Both the position numbers and the translations under genes were made by a program. The notes below the pieces were generated by a model. It was not told the DNA's origin, made no database searches, and was given only the letters and a program-made list of their open reading frames with translations. From contig NZ_JAJEKE010000008.1 in NCBI RefSeq assembly GCF_024363565.1, positions 95,632 to 159,631 on the forward strand: a stretch of 64,000 nt of DNA, written 5' to 3'. How positions within the stretch are numbered: position 1 is the stretch's first letter; every line of letters begins with the position of its first letter. Source of the DNA: Lutispora saccharofermentans (GTDB lineage Bacteria > Bacillota > Clostridia > Lutisporales > Lutisporaceae). Of the stretch, positions 36,678 to 45,455 are shown one piece after another.

Positions 36678-37103
36678 CTATTGCAAATACTCTCCATAAC
36701 CTTCTTTCTCCAAGTCTTTCCTGGGTATAAATCGCAGGGCGGCAGAATTTATGCAATACCTCAAGCCGGTTGGCGGAGGGCCATCAGTGAAAACATGGCC
36801 TAAATGTGCATCAGAGGTCTTGCTCCTTACTTCAGTCCTAATCATAAAATGGCTCGTATCCTTTTTTTCAATGATATTGTCCGGCTTCAGCGGTCTGGTA
36901 AAGCTGGGCCAGCCGCAGCTTGACTCAAATTTGTCTTTTGATGAGAAAAGAGGGTCGCCGGATATTATGTCTACATATATCCCGTCTTCGAAATTATCCC
37001 AATATTCGTTGGCAAAGGGCCTTTCTGTGCCGTTTTCCTGAGTCACTTTATACTGCAATTCAGTAAGCAGCTTTTTCAGCTTTTCCTTATCCTTATAATC
37101 CAT
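36678..37103 (-). CDS. msrB: Peptide-methionine (R)-S-oxide reductase
   Basis: 141 residues on the minus strand. Family features in order: [18 protein letters not shown] and [11 protein letters not shown] with the catalytic Cys. The zinc-binding CxxC pairs of many MsrB proteins are absent, as in the metal-free subclass. It reduces oxidised methionine with thioredoxin. It is transcribed away from the DUF3788 gene across a region with a 12-bp inverted repeat. Confidence 0.95.
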   Translation of the reverse strand: MDYKDKEKLKKLLTELQYKVTQENGTERPFANEYWDNFEDGIYVDIISGDPLFSSKDKFESSCGWPSFTRPLKPDNIIEKKDTSHFMIRTEVRSKTSDAHLGHVFTDGPPPTGLRYCINSAALRFIPRKDLEKEGYGEYLQ

Positions 37104-37133
37104 AAAATCACCTCATCTTTATGTACAAGTTCT

Positions 37134-37174
37134 ATTATTGTTATTATATAATATAGACAATAAATAACAATAAT
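37134..37174. promoter_or_regulatory. Perfect 12-bp inverted repeat between divergent genes
   Basis: ATTATTGTTATT (37134-37145) and AATAACAATAAT (37163-37174), 17 bases apart, are perfect inverted copies between msrB and the DUF3788 gene. A candidate operator for a dimeric regulator, possibly the AraC-type protein encoded at 37718-38620. Inferred. Confidence 0.45.
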
Positions 37175-37206
37175 ATTAAATATTTGATAAGAAGGGGTGA
37201 TCGAAG

Positions 37207-37650
37207 ATGGAATGGAGAGATATTTTTCCCTCGGGCAATCAACCGACAATGGATGAAATAGCGGAATATATCGGCGGTGAAGCAAAGCAACTATGGCAGT
37301 CACTTTTGGAGCATATGGATGCTGTATATAAGGTGAAGCCTAAGATGACTTACAGCGGTTGCTCAGGAAAGCCCGGCTGGAATATAAAGCTGCAGAAGAG
37401 CGGGGTATCCTTTGGCACATTGTATCCTGAAGAAGGCTCTTTCTCGGTTTTTCTGGTCATAAGCTATAAGCTTGAACCCTTGATGGAATCAATAATCACA
37501 AAATTAAGCCCCGGTACTGCTGAGCTGTATAAACAAGCCGGAGACTATATGAAGATGGGCAAGTGGATGATGTTTCAGATTGCAGACTCTGCGGGTGTAG
37601 AGGATTATAAGCTTTTGGCAGAAGTAAAGATGCTGGGGAAAAATATATGA
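37207..37650 (+). CDS. DUF3788 family protein
   Basis: 147 residues; AAGGGG upstream. The sequence GKPGWNIKLQKSGVSFGTLYPEEGSF fits DUF3788, a small family common in Clostridia and Bacteroidia. No membrane segment. It lies 67 bases before an AraC/GyrI-type regulator gene; the same two families occur side by side in cassette 8 (60783-62159), which suggests a functional link. Function unknown. Confidence 0.8.
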   Translation: MEWRDIFPSGNQPTMDEIAEYIGGEAKQLWQSLLEHMDAVYKVKPKMTYSGCSGKPGWNIKLQKSGVSFGTLYPEEGSFSVFLVISYKLEPLMESIITKLSPGTAELYKQAGDYMKMGKWMMFQIADSAGVEDYKLLAEVKMLGKNI

Positions 37651-37717
37651 TATCATGGCAAAGCAGGTCAAGAAATAGATAAATAGAAACAGTATCCTTT
37701 ATTCAGGAGGTGAGATC

Positions 37718-38620
37718 ATGGAAAGCCGGGAAAAGATTAATGGGGTTCAACGCATGCAGGATTATATAGAGGAGCATATTAACGATAATATCACCCTTAA
37801 GATGCTGGCAAGGGCTTCAGGCTATTCGCCTTGGTATTGCTCCAGGATTTTCAAAGAGATGGTAGGCAAGACTCCTTTTGAATACATTAGAATGGTAAGG
37901 CTGTCTCAGGCAGCGCTAAAGCTAAGGGATGAGAATGCAAAAGTCATAGATGTTGCTTTTGATTTTGTATTTGACTCTCACGAAGGCTTTACCAGAGCTT
38001 TTTCAAAACAATTTGGTGTATCTCCCTATAAATTCAGAAAAACAACACCGCCTATTAAGATTTTCATGCCGGAGCGCATCCGTGATTATTGCCTAAATAA
38101 GCAAAAAGGAGAAGGTAACATGGCAAAGAATTCTAATGCAAATACGGTATTTGTTCAGGTCGTCGATAGACCTGCAAGGAAGCTGATGCTTAAGAGAGGC
38201 ATCAAAGCTACGCACTACTTTGAATACTGTGAGGAAGTCGGCTGCGATATATGGGGCACACTGTCAGAAATAAAAGAAGCTATGTATGAACCAATAGGCA
38301 TGTGGCTGCCTGAGAATCTTGTAAAGGGCGGTACTTCCGCATACGCTCAAGGAGTAGAGTTGCCCATGGACTATGCAGGTCCTATAGCCGAAGGCTTTGA
38401 AATAATAGAGCTGAAGCCTTGCAAGATGATGATATTTCAAGGTCAGCCCTACGATGATGAAAAATTTGAGGATGCTATTGATGAAATCTGGGAGCTGATG
38501 AAAAGCTATGATCCAAAGCTTTATGGGTTTGAATGGGCTGATGGGGATGCCCCAAGATTCCAGATGGAACCGCAGGGTTACAGGGGTTATATAGAAGCCA
38601 GACCCGTGAGACAGATTTAA
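37718..38620 (+). CDS. AraC-family regulator with GyrI-like effector domain
   Basis: 300 residues; AGGAGG eight bases before the ATG. The N-terminal AraC double helix-turn-helix occupies about residues 10-115 (LARASGYSPWYCSRIFKEM, and the second helix around GFTRAFSKQFGVSPY). The C-terminal GyrI-like ligand-binding domain covers about 140-300. This architecture senses small hydrophobic molecules, often drugs. Directly after the DUF3788 gene. Confidence 0.9.
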   Translation: MESREKINGVQRMQDYIEEHINDNITLKMLARASGYSPWYCSRIFKEMVGKTPFEYIRMVRLSQAALKLRDENAKVIDVAFDFVFDSHEGFTRAFSKQFGVSPYKFRKTTPPIKIFMPERIRDYCLNKQKGEGNMAKNSNANTVFVQVVDRPARKLMLKRGIKATHYFEYCEEVGCDIWGTLSEIKEAMYEPIGMWLPENLVKGGTSAYAQGVELPMDYAGPIAEGFEIIELKPCKMMIFQGQPYDDEKFEDAIDEIWELMKSYDPKLYGFEWADGDAPRFQMEPQGYRGYIEARPVRQI

Positions 38621-38638
38621 ATTTTCTGTCTCTTTTTT
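38608..38638 (+). terminator. Rho-independent terminator
   Basis: GAGACAGA (38608-38615) pairs with TCTGTCTC (38625-38632), followed by six Ts. The stem overlaps the end of the AraC-type gene. Confidence 0.88.
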
Positions 38639-38701
38639 ATGTGGTATAATATGGCTAGATTTATGCTGCAAGATAACTATCAATTATGGGGAGTGAATAG
38701 T

Positions 38702-39322
38702 ATGATCACTATTGATGAATTAATTTCAATCGATAAATCAGCTTTGGGTGAAGCAGCGAAGAACTTATGCAAGGAAGACCTGCCAATGCTTGTGAGATGC
38801 CTTGAAGAGAAAGATGATGATATAAGGTATAAAGCATTATTATTGCTGCAGCATCGCTCTCTTCTATTTGATGATGTTTATCCCTTCTGGGATAAGTTTT
38901 GTGAAAAATTGAGAAGCAGCAATTCATATCATAGAAGCATTGGACTCATGCTTATTGCTGAGAATACGAGATGGGATTGCTCAAATAAAATAGATGTCAT
39001 AATCGATGATTATTTGTCTTTGCTAAACGATGAAAAGCCGATCACCAAGCGCCAATGCATCCAGTCCTTGACCAAAATCATTCCTTATAAGCCTCATCTG
39101 CTTGAAAAGATAGCAGGCAGTTTAATGGATGTTAAAATCGATGGCATAAGAGAAACCATGAGAAAGCTGGTATTGATCGATATTTTGGAAGCTCTTGTTA
39201 TGATCAGGAAATATGATAAATGCAGTAGCGTTGACGATTATATATTTAGCGCACTTACCGGCGGGCTGCTGGATAAAAAGTCTATAAAACATTTTGAATC
39301 AATCATGGGGCTTGAAAAATAA
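38702..39322 (+). CDS. HEAT-like helical repeat protein
   Basis: 206 residues from the ATG at 38702 (GGGAG nine bases upstream; an earlier in-frame Met lies over the preceding terminator). Mostly helical, with segments such as LVRCLEEKDDDIRYKALLLL that resemble HEAT repeats and suggest a protein- or nucleic-acid-binding scaffold. The family is not recognised and there is no membrane segment. Confidence 0.65.
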   Translation: MITIDELISIDKSALGEAAKNLCKEDLPMLVRCLEEKDDDIRYKALLLLQHRSLLFDDVYPFWDKFCEKLRSSNSYHRSIGLMLIAENTRWDCSNKIDVIIDDYLSLLNDEKPITKRQCIQSLTKIIPYKPHLLEKIAGSLMDVKIDGIRETMRKLVLIDILEALVMIRKYDKCSSVDDYIFSALTGGLLDKKSIKHFESIMGLEK

Positions 39323-39362
39323 AGCTTTGGCATGGGGATGAACAAGAGAAGAGTGTATATCA

Positions 39363-39395
39363 AGGGACTGCTGTCGTAACTGAAGCAGTCCTTTT
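39363..39395 (+). terminator. Rho-independent terminator
   Basis: GGACTGCT (39365-39372) pairs with AGCAGTCC (39384-39391), followed by TTTT. Confidence 0.8.
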
Positions 39396-39462
39396 AAAAA
39401 TATTTACAAGATATGCAACCCAAATGGGGGCTCAAGTGTCTAACCTAAGGGAGTGAGAAATA

Positions 39463-39966
39463 TTGAGCTTTGATGAAATAATTGATAAATATAAAGATGC
39501 GATTTTCAGGATGGTCTATGTACACATAGGGGATTTCCACAGATCAGAGGATATAACCCAGGAAATATTTATAAGGATATATAGAAGCTTAAGCAAATTT
39601 CGAGGCGACAGCAGCATATATACCTGGATATACAGGATATCCATAAATACTATCAGGACTTATGCAAAAAAGGACAGAACCATAGCTGATACACTCTCTG
39701 TTGATCATATGGAAGACATTCCTGATGATGCTTGGGATGAGGAAAAGCTGGTAGAGGGACTGCAAAATTCCAGTGTAATAAGCTTGATACAAAGGCTCCC
39801 GGATAAATATAAGGAAGTGCTGGTCTTATATTACTATCAAGACCTGAAGGTGGAGGATATATGCTCTGTGCTGAATGAACCTTCAGGAACAATAAAGAGC
39901 AAGCTTCACAGGGGAAGGAACATGCTTAAAGAGATGCTTTTAAAGGAAGGTGTAAGCAATGGATAG
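39463..39966 (+). CDS. ECF-type RNA polymerase sigma factor
   Basis: 167 residues with a TTG start after GGGAGTGAG. Region 2 (DAIFRMVYVHIGDFHRSEDITQEIF) and region 4 (LPDKYKEVLVLYYYQDLKVEDI) are both recognisable, with no region 3, as in ECF sigma factors. Its last bases overlap the next gene, whose product is a small membrane protein of the anti-sigma size. It probably responds to an envelope signal. Confidence 0.9.
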   Translation: MSFDEIIDKYKDAIFRMVYVHIGDFHRSEDITQEIFIRIYRSLSKFRGDSSIYTWIYRISINTIRTYAKKDRTIADTLSVDHMEDIPDDAWDEEKLVEGLQNSSVISLIQRLPDKYKEVLVLYYYQDLKVEDICSVLNEPSGTIKSKLHRGRNMLKEMLLKEGVSNG

Positions 39967-40264
39967 ATTCGATAAGGAGCTCAAAAATAAATTAAATGCG
40001 GAACTGAAGGATATCGTATTATCTGAAGAAGCCATAGTCAAGATTAAAGAGCAATTGAGGAGAGATAAAAGCTTTGGTTTCAAAGACGCTTCGGCAAATT
40101 TCTTGAACTATGAAATAAAGATACCCTGCAGCGCTTGTATAGCTGGCATTGCTTTAGCAGTCTTACTGGGCATCAGTTCTTTTACGGTAACGGACAAAGA
40201 TATAGTGAGCTTTATGAATAGAAATATCATTAAGATTACCGATTATTGGGAGGAAGTGCGTTGA
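39959..40264 (+). CDS. Candidate membrane anti-sigma factor
   Basis: 101 residues, overlapping the sigma gene by eight bases. An N-terminal cytoplasmic region of about 55 residues precedes one membrane segment (CSACIAGIALAVLLGISSF). The size, topology and translational coupling suit a regulator of the sigma factor, but no zinc anti-sigma motif (HxxxCxxC) is visible, so the role is inferred from context. Confidence 0.65.
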   Translation: MDRFDKELKNKLNAELKDIVLSEEAIVKIKEQLRRDKSFGFKDASANFLNYEIKIPCSACIAGIALAVLLGISSFTVTDKDIVSFMNRNIIKITDYWEEVR

Positions 40265-41970
40265 AGTATTTTAAAATAAAGGTAAAGTATCTGATCTTAC
40301 TGCTTATAGCCCTTAGCTTTCTTTATGCTTCCGTACCTTTTGCCTACTCAAAAATTGCTAAAGGCTATGAGAGAAAAGGCAAGATAGAGCATGCCGCTGT
40401 ATATTATGAAAAGTCCCTATCTCTTGTTCCAGACTTTTTGAAAAGCGGCGAAGACATATACGACTATGCAAACACTCTATCCAGCGGCGCAATGGAGCAT
40501 TCCCTATACAAAATATTTCCTTATGGGCATGGGGGCGCAGGGAACAACATGGTTCCCACAGATGAAGCCCTTAATACAGCCATAAGCCTGTATAAGGATC
40601 TTATTGAAAACCACAGCAGTGACCCCTGGGCAAAATGGGCACATATAAGGCTGGCAGAAATATATATATACCTTGGTGATTACAAAGAAGCGGAGAAATA
40701 CCTGATGTCCGGCAAAACCAATGCAGATGCAGGGCTTATCTATGTTCTGTATAACTCTACAGGAGAATATGATAAAGGTATAAATCTGCTGGAAGATTTG
40801 ATAGAAAACAATAAGAGTTATTTTGATATGAATTATTATGATGGCCTGGCTAATTTATATATCCAATCCGGCAAGTATGACGAAGCCATATATACCTATA
40901 AGCAGGCGTTGAATAAAACCGCAGAGATTAATAAAGACAGCTCTGAAGAATATCTTATCGATAAGAAAGAAGAGCTTAAAGTAAAGATTAAAAAGGCCCA
41001 AGAAATGGAATACAACAAGGAAATGGAGATAAAAGGGATTGACAGCGAAATGGGTGAATGCAGAGGCAGAGTCACCGTAGACGGTAAAGGTGTTGAAGGA
41101 GTCAGGGTATATATCAAGGATAAGGAGATATATAAAGATAACTATATAGGCAGCACACTTGATTTTCCTTTCACAACTACCGATAAAGACGGCTATTATT
41201 CTATCGACGATGTGCTGCCGGGGGAATACGACATAGGAATTGGAATAAGACCTCACGAAATACTGGGCAAAGCCTATTTGGACAATAGAGACGACCAAAG
41301 GATTCTTCAATCGAGAGGTATTCTGCTCAATGATTTTGAATTCAAGACATCTATAGAAATCCTGACGCCGGATGACGAGATAAAGGTCAGCAAAGATAAG
41401 CTGGAAATAAGCTGGAAGGAATATGAGGGTGCTGAAAGCTACAGCCTTGTTGCAGGATTGATGATTGAAGGTTCCTATGGGACTTCTATATTCGCAGATA
41501 AAATAAAAGAAAACAAAGCAGTAATAGATATAAAGAAAGTTGCTCCGGGATTCATGGGATTAGCATCCTTTAATGATGAAAATAGGCCAACTCCGGGCAC
41601 ATTGCTGGGAATGTATGGAGAAGGCAAGGTTATATATGGTGTTCAAGCCTATGACAGAAACGGAAAACTCATTAGCAGCAGCATGCCTGTGATAAAGACG
41701 ACAAAACTGCCCAGGCATTTTGTGCTCATCACCCAGAAGCTTGAGGGAGATAACTTGATAAAGGCAGAGCAATATGAAAAAGCAAGGGATTGGTTTCTAA
41801 ATTATCTGGATAAAAATCCTGAGGATGTGCATTCTCTGTATGTGTTGTCAAGATACTATGAATATTGTGAGGAAGACTATGCAAAGGCGAAAGAGTATCT
41901 CAACAGGCTCTACCAAATAACAAAAATTGAGGAATACAAGAGTCATATGGAGGGACTTTCTGATAAATAA
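40261..41970 (+). CDS. Membrane-anchored TPR protein
   Basis: 569 residues starting with a TTG at 40261 after GGGAGG; it overlaps the preceding stop. A signal-anchor helix (about residues 8-25) is followed by TPR-like repeats (about 30-65, 100-220 and 480-555). A carboxypeptidase-regulatory-like beta domain lies around residues 262-345 (GRVTVDGKGVEGVRVYI). It is predicted to act on the outer face of the membrane, probably as part of the regulon or signalling path of the sigma/anti-sigma pair. Family not named. Confidence 0.75.
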   Translation: MKYFKIKVKYLILLLIALSFLYASVPFAYSKIAKGYERKGKIEHAAVYYEKSLSLVPDFLKSGEDIYDYANTLSSGAMEHSLYKIFPYGHGGAGNNMVPTDEALNTAISLYKDLIENHSSDPWAKWAHIRLAEIYIYLGDYKEAEKYLMSGKTNADAGLIYVLYNSTGEYDKGINLLEDLIENNKSYFDMNYYDGLANLYIQSGKYDEAIYTYKQALNKTAEINKDSSEEYLIDKKEELKVKIKKAQEMEYNKEMEIKGIDSEMGECRGRVTVDGKGVEGVRVYIKDKEIYKDNYIGSTLDFPFTTTDKDGYYSIDDVLPGEYDIGIGIRPHEILGKAYLDNRDDQRILQSRGILLNDFEFKTSIEILTPDDEIKVSKDKLEISWKEYEGAESYSLVAGLMIEGSYGTSIFADKIKENKAVIDIKKVAPGFMGLASFNDENRPTPGTLLGMYGEGKVIYGVQAYDRNGKLISSSMPVIKTTKLPRHFVLITQKLEGDNLIKAEQYEKARDWFLNYLDKNPEDVHSLYVLSRYYEYCEEDYAKAKEYLNRLYQITKIEEYKSHMEGLSDK

Positions 41971-41985
41971 CCAAGGATAATTTAG

Positions 41986-42564
41986 CTATTTGAAGCACTT
42001 GCCCATTACACTGCTTTGGCAGTTCCAGCAGCTTCTGGCTGTGAGAGGAAAGCTTTCTCCGTTATGCAGGAATCTTGTTCTATATCTATGGCAAAGCTGT
42101 GCCTTGATAGCTAAATCATCTTTTTCACTTTCAGTATCGCTGTTGTAAAGAATTACAGACAGAACAATTATTATAGCCCCAACTATGTTTTTTAAGCCGA
42201 TGTCTTTCTGCAGAATCAGGATATCTACTAAAATAGAAGACAAGAATTGTCCCGACAGTATTAGTATTGTTGAAGCTATTACACTTGTCTTGGAAAAGGT
42301 AAAGTTAGACAAGACAATAAACAATGCACCCATAAAGCCTCCTAAATATGCATAGAAAGGCGCATTTAGGAGGTTCACTTTTTCTATGACCATGCCTTGC
42401 ATTGCTAAAAATACTATGATACTGCTTGCCAGAGCTCCGGCAATATGATTTATGAGATTTGATCCATAGATACCTATCTCAAAGCTCAGCTTCATATTTA
42501 GAGTTCTGATTATGATAAAGGAAGCACCGGTTAATATGCTTATAGCTATCATAAAAATGGACAT
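41986..42564 (-). CDS. Small DMT (DUF606/YdcZ) transporter subunit, copy 2
   Basis: About 192 residues from the ATG at 42564 (AAGGAG seven bases upstream). Four to five membrane segments (IAISILTGASFIIIR, ...) match the DUF606 four-helix DMT family; a longer frame reading back to 42606 begins inside the preceding gene. The C-terminal 50 residues are hydrophilic with several Cys. It pairs with the next gene, as these half-size transporters usually come in pairs. Confidence 0.8.
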   Translation of the reverse strand: MSIFMIAISILTGASFIIIRTLNMKLSFEIGIYGSNLINHIAGALASSIIVFLAMQGMVIEKVNLLNAPFYAYLGGFMGALFIVLSNFTFSKTSVIASTILILSGQFLSSILVDILILQKDIGLKNIVGAIIIVLSVILYNSDTESEKDDLAIKAQLCHRYRTRFLHNGESFPLTARSCWNCQSSVMGKCFK

Positions 42565-42575
42565 GGCTCTACTCC

Positions 42576-43025
42576 TTACATAATGATTAATATTATCCCA
42601 AAGCAAATAGATACAACGGCAATTTTTTTGCTCAAAGTAATTTTCACTTTATCGAAGCCAAACCAGCCTTTGCTGTCTATCAGAAAGGAGATGAAAAACT
42701 GTCCGGCAATCATCGTCACTGTAGCTGCAAACATCCCTATATTGCTTATACAGTAAGAAACCAGCAGCACAGACGCAGCTCCTATGACCCCGCCTGAAAA
42801 TAGCAGCGGATTTTTTTTGAATGTACTGGCCCATGGTTTATGCTCTTTATTTTCGAGGACTATAAAAAGAATGAAGGAAAGAATCAAACCCACAATATGG
42901 ACAATCAGCCCGCTGTAATATAAGCCTACTCCGGATGCTAAAACGCTGTTTAAAAAGTTCATCAAGGTTGTCATGATCCCCATCAGAATCAGCACAGTAA
43001 AAATATTCAAGGATTTCTTATTCAT
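42576..43025 (-). CDS. Small DMT (DUF606/YdcZ) transporter subunit, copy 1
   Basis: 149 residues with four to five predicted membrane segments (VLILMGIMTTLMNFLNSVLA, ...). It lies upstream of the second subunit in the same operon and overlaps the Crp-like gene by eight bases, so all three genes are probably co-transcribed. Likely a heteromeric exporter of a small molecule. Confidence 0.8.
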   Translation of the reverse strand: MNKKSLNIFTVLILMGIMTTLMNFLNSVLASGVGLYYSGLIVHIVGLILSFILFIVLENKEHKPWASTFKKNPLLFSGGVIGAASVLLVSYCISNIGMFAATVTMIAGQFFISFLIDSKGWFGFDKVKITLSKKIAVVSICFGIILIIM

Positions 43026-43713
43026 AATATCCTCCTGACAAACGCTTTAATCTTTTATAGTCAAGTATGATCATGCCTTCCTTTGTTTTCTCAATGATGC
43101 CCTCTGTGCACAAATCCTTTATAACCCTGTTGAGATGCCTATAGCTCACACCCAGAAAGGTGGCTAATTCAGTAAGATTATTAGTTTTTATTTCATCAGC
43201 AAGCTTATTTCTGTTTTCATCGGAGGTGACGGAAACCAGGTAGCTTGCAAATCTATTTACAAAAGGATAGGATTGATTCAATGTAGCAACATTTGATAAG
43301 GTATAAAGCTTATGGCTCAAATTCTCGATCACGAATCTTAAAAACACACTATCATCATAGGCGTGATCCCTTATATCTTTCATCTTAATCCCCATGAGGG
43401 TTACTTCGGTCAATGCCTCTACATTAGCTTTGACTCTATAGCCCTTTAGCAGCTCTAAGTCACCGATTACGGATAACGGCGTATAAAACCTGAGCAATAT
43501 GGATTTTCCATTTTCCTGAGAGGAATATATCTTTATTTTCCCCTTGAGAACAAAGTAGAACCATTCAAGTTCATCGTTGATCCGGCAAATCAGCTCCCCT
43601 TTTTCGCATAGAAAAAGCTTCATAAACTGTGACATATCTTGCTGAAATATATTATTTAGCTTGAATCTGTCAATATAATTATTTGTTAAGCTCAAATCAT
43701 TCAGCAGCTTCAT
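43018..43713 (-). CDS. Crp/Fnr-family regulator, YeiL-like
   Basis: 231 residues on the minus strand. The cyclic-nucleotide-like domain lies at about 20-125 (VLKGKIKIYSSQENGKSILLRFYTPLSVIGD) and the winged helix at about 150-225 (LTELATFLGVSYRHLNRVIKDL). There are few Cys, so an Fnr-type cluster is unlikely. It heads the operon for the paired transporter. A 14-bp perfect palindrome 51 bases upstream is a candidate operator. Confidence 0.88.
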   Translation of the reverse strand: MKLLNDLSLTNNYIDRFKLNNIFQQDMSQFMKLFLCEKGELICRINDELEWFYFVLKGKIKIYSSQENGKSILLRFYTPLSVIGDLELLKGYRVKANVEALTEVTLMGIKMKDIRDHAYDDSVFLRFVIENLSHKLYTLSNVATLNQSYPFVNRFASYLVSVTSDENRNKLADEIKTNNLTELATFLGVSYRHLNRVIKDLCTEGIIEKTKEGMIILDYKRLKRLSGGYYE

Positions 43714-43763
43714 TCAAATCACCCCTACTATTATTAGTATAAATATTGGAAAGAAAATTAAAA

Positions 43764-43777
43764 AGGACATATGTCCT
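43764..43777. promoter_or_regulatory. Perfect 14-bp palindrome, candidate Crp-like operator
   Basis: AGGACATATGTCCT is fully symmetric and lies in the divergent region between the Crp-like gene and the trpB T-box promoter. Its position just before the -35 element suits an operator. Binding by the adjacent Crp-like protein is inferred. Confidence 0.45.
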
Positions 43778-43780
43778 GTA

Positions 43781-43809
43781 TTTACAAAATTAATATTTGG
43801 TAGTATAAT
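43781..43809 (+). promoter_or_regulatory. Sigma-A-type promoter of the trpB leader
   Basis: TTTACA (43781-43786) and a perfect TATAAT (43804-43809) separated by 17 bases. Confidence 0.75.
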
Positions 43810-43838
43810 GACATTTAATATACCAAAATCAATGACTG

Positions 43839-44175
43839 AAAGAGTACTTATAGTAAATTGTCGCAGCGAGCCGGCGGTTGGTGAGAGGACCGGAACATTT
43901 GGACTATAGGGAATGGGTTCATGAGATGCAAGGTGAAACAAGTATTCTTGGAGTATCTGATGCCGTGCCCTCACGTTACAGGGGTAAGATATCGAGCATT
44001 ATGCTTTGTATCTGAAAAGTTGAGATTTTGAAGTAAATTAGGTGGCATAGCGAAACGTATGGCATTTCGTCCTGATACAGGCGAAATGCTTTTTTATTTA
44101 CTTCGATCTAAATTGGGTGGCACCGCGAAATAGGCCTGTTTTCGTCCCATGTTAGGATGAAATCAGGCCTTTGTT
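43839..44175 (+). promoter_or_regulatory. Tryptophan T-box leader with two antiterminator/terminator modules
   Basis: After the promoter, a stem I region includes GCCGGCGGTTGGTGAGAGG and a TGG-containing region (TTTGG near 43897 and AATGG near 43914), which can carry the Trp specifier. Then comes antiterminator 1 (GGTGGCATAGCG, 44041-44052) and terminator 1 (GCATTTCG 44062-44069 / CGAAATGC 44082-44089, seven Ts). Only about 15 bases later comes antiterminator 2 (GGGTGGCACCGCG, 44115-44127) and terminator 2 (AGGCCTG 44132-44138 / CAGGCCT 44165-44171). TGGC pairs with GCCA, i.e. discriminator G73, as in bacterial tRNA-Trp. No room exists for a second stem I. This leader explains most of the gap from 43714 to 44270. 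Confidence 0.92.
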
Positions 44176-44199
44176 ATTGCATTTAAGGAGGTGGCATCA

Positions 44200-44220
44200 T
44201 GCTTTGGCGTAAAAAATGAA
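44200..44220 (+). CDS. Six-codon leader ORF with a Trp codon
   Basis: ATG CTT TGG CGT AAA AAA TGA encodes MLWRKK, with AAGGAGG eight bases upstream, after the second T-box terminator and 50 bases before the trpB start. The strong ribosome site and the Trp codon suggest a second, translation-based layer of control. Not proven to be translated. Confidence 0.4.
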
Positions 44221-44270
44221 AGGCGATAGAAATATATAAAGAATATAAAATTTGTTGGGAGGAAAATAAA

Positions 44271-45455
44271 ATGAATAAAAACTTTGGTAACTTTGGAGGA
44301 CAATATGTGCCCGAGGCGTTGGTAAAGCCTCTTACAGAGCTGGAGGAAGCTTTTCAAGGCTATTGCTATGGTGAAGAATTTAAAAATGAATATAAAAAAT
44401 ATATGAAGGAGTATGTGGGAAGACCTTCACTGCTCTACTATGCCGAAAGGCTTACAAAGCATCTGGGAGGAGCTAAAATATATCTCAAGAGAGAGGATCT
44501 GAATCACACCGGTGCCCATAAGATAAACAATGTCATAGGCCAGATACTTCTGGCAAAGCATATGGGAAAGAAGCGGGTAATAGCCGAAACCGGCGCAGGA
44601 CAGCATGGCGTTGCAACTGCAACCGGTGCAGCTCTTTTCGGTATGGAATGCACCGTATTCATGGGTGAAGAGGATATGAGAAGACAGGAGCTGAATGTGT
44701 TCAGAATGAGGATGCTGGGCGCAGAAGTACAGGGAGTTGCTTCGGGGACCGCAACTTTGAAGGATGCAGTGGATGAGGCATTTAATGAATATGTGAGAAG
44801 GGCAGGGGATACCTTCTATGTTGTAGGCTCTGCGGTAGGCCCCCATCCTTATCCTTTGATGGTAAGGGAGTTCCAGAAAATAATAGGTGAAGAGGCAAAG
44901 GTTCAAATACTGGAAGCGGAAGGAAGACTGCCGGATTATCTCATAGGCTGTGTTGGAGGAGGAAGCAACGCCATAGGGCTATTCTATGATTTTTTGAAAG
45001 ATGATGATGTAAAGATCATAGGAGTAGAGGCTGCAGGCAAGGGAATAAAAACAGGATTGCATGCTTCTGCCTTTGAAGGCGGGAAGGTAGGGGTGATCCA
45101 CGGCATGAAAACCTATATGATGGCTGATGATAAGGGCAATATAAAACCGGCTTATTCAATATCGGCAGGCCTTGACTATCCGGGTGTGGGCCCTGAGCAT
45201 GCTTACCTCAAAGATATCGGAAGGGTAAATTATGTATCCGTTACGGATGATGAAGCCATGGAAGGCTTCAGGCTACTTTCCAGGACAGAGGGCATAATAC
45301 CTGCTATAGAGAGCTCTCATGCCCTGGGATATGCAGCTATGGCAGCGCCGAAGATGAAAAAAGAAGAGATTGTTCTCATAAATCTTTCCGGCCGCGGAGA
45401 TAAAGATGTAAACACAGCCTACGAGTATTTCACTGGAACTTCTAGGGCGATTTGA
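44271..45455 (+). CDS. trpB: Tryptophan synthase beta chain
   Basis: 394 residues, GGGAGG upstream. The PLP lysine is in HTGAHKINN, the glycine-rich phosphate loop is CVGGGSNA, and the N-terminal [14 protein letters not shown] is typical of TrpB1. It condenses indole with serine. No trpA or other trp genes lie nearby, so it is an orphan, possibly salvaging indole or paired with a distant trpA. Expression is controlled by the preceding T-box and perhaps by the short leader ORF. Confidence 0.95.
   Translation: MNKNFGNFGGQYVPEALVKPLTELEEAFQGYCYGEEFKNEYKKYMKEYVGRPSLLYYAERLTKHLGGAKIYLKREDLNHTGAHKINNVIGQILLAKHMGKKRVIAETGAGQHGVATATGAALFGMECTVFMGEEDMRRQELNVFRMRMLGAEVQGVASGTATLKDAVDEAFNEYVRRAGDTFYVVGSAVGPHPYPLMVREFQKIIGEEAKVQILEAEGRLPDYLIGCVGGGSNAIGLFYDFLKDDDVKIIGVEAAGKGIKTGLHASAFEGGKVGVIHGMKTYMMADDKGNIKPAYSISAGLDYPGVGPEHAYLKDIGRVNYVSVTDDEAMEGFRLLSRTEGIIPAIESSHALGYAAMAAPKMKKEEIVLINLSGRGDKDVNTAYEYFTGTSRAI

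Noticed and set aside
43820..44175. tRNA gene
   Set aside because: The structured region ends in T-box antiterminator and terminator sequences and has no CCA-ended cloverleaf.
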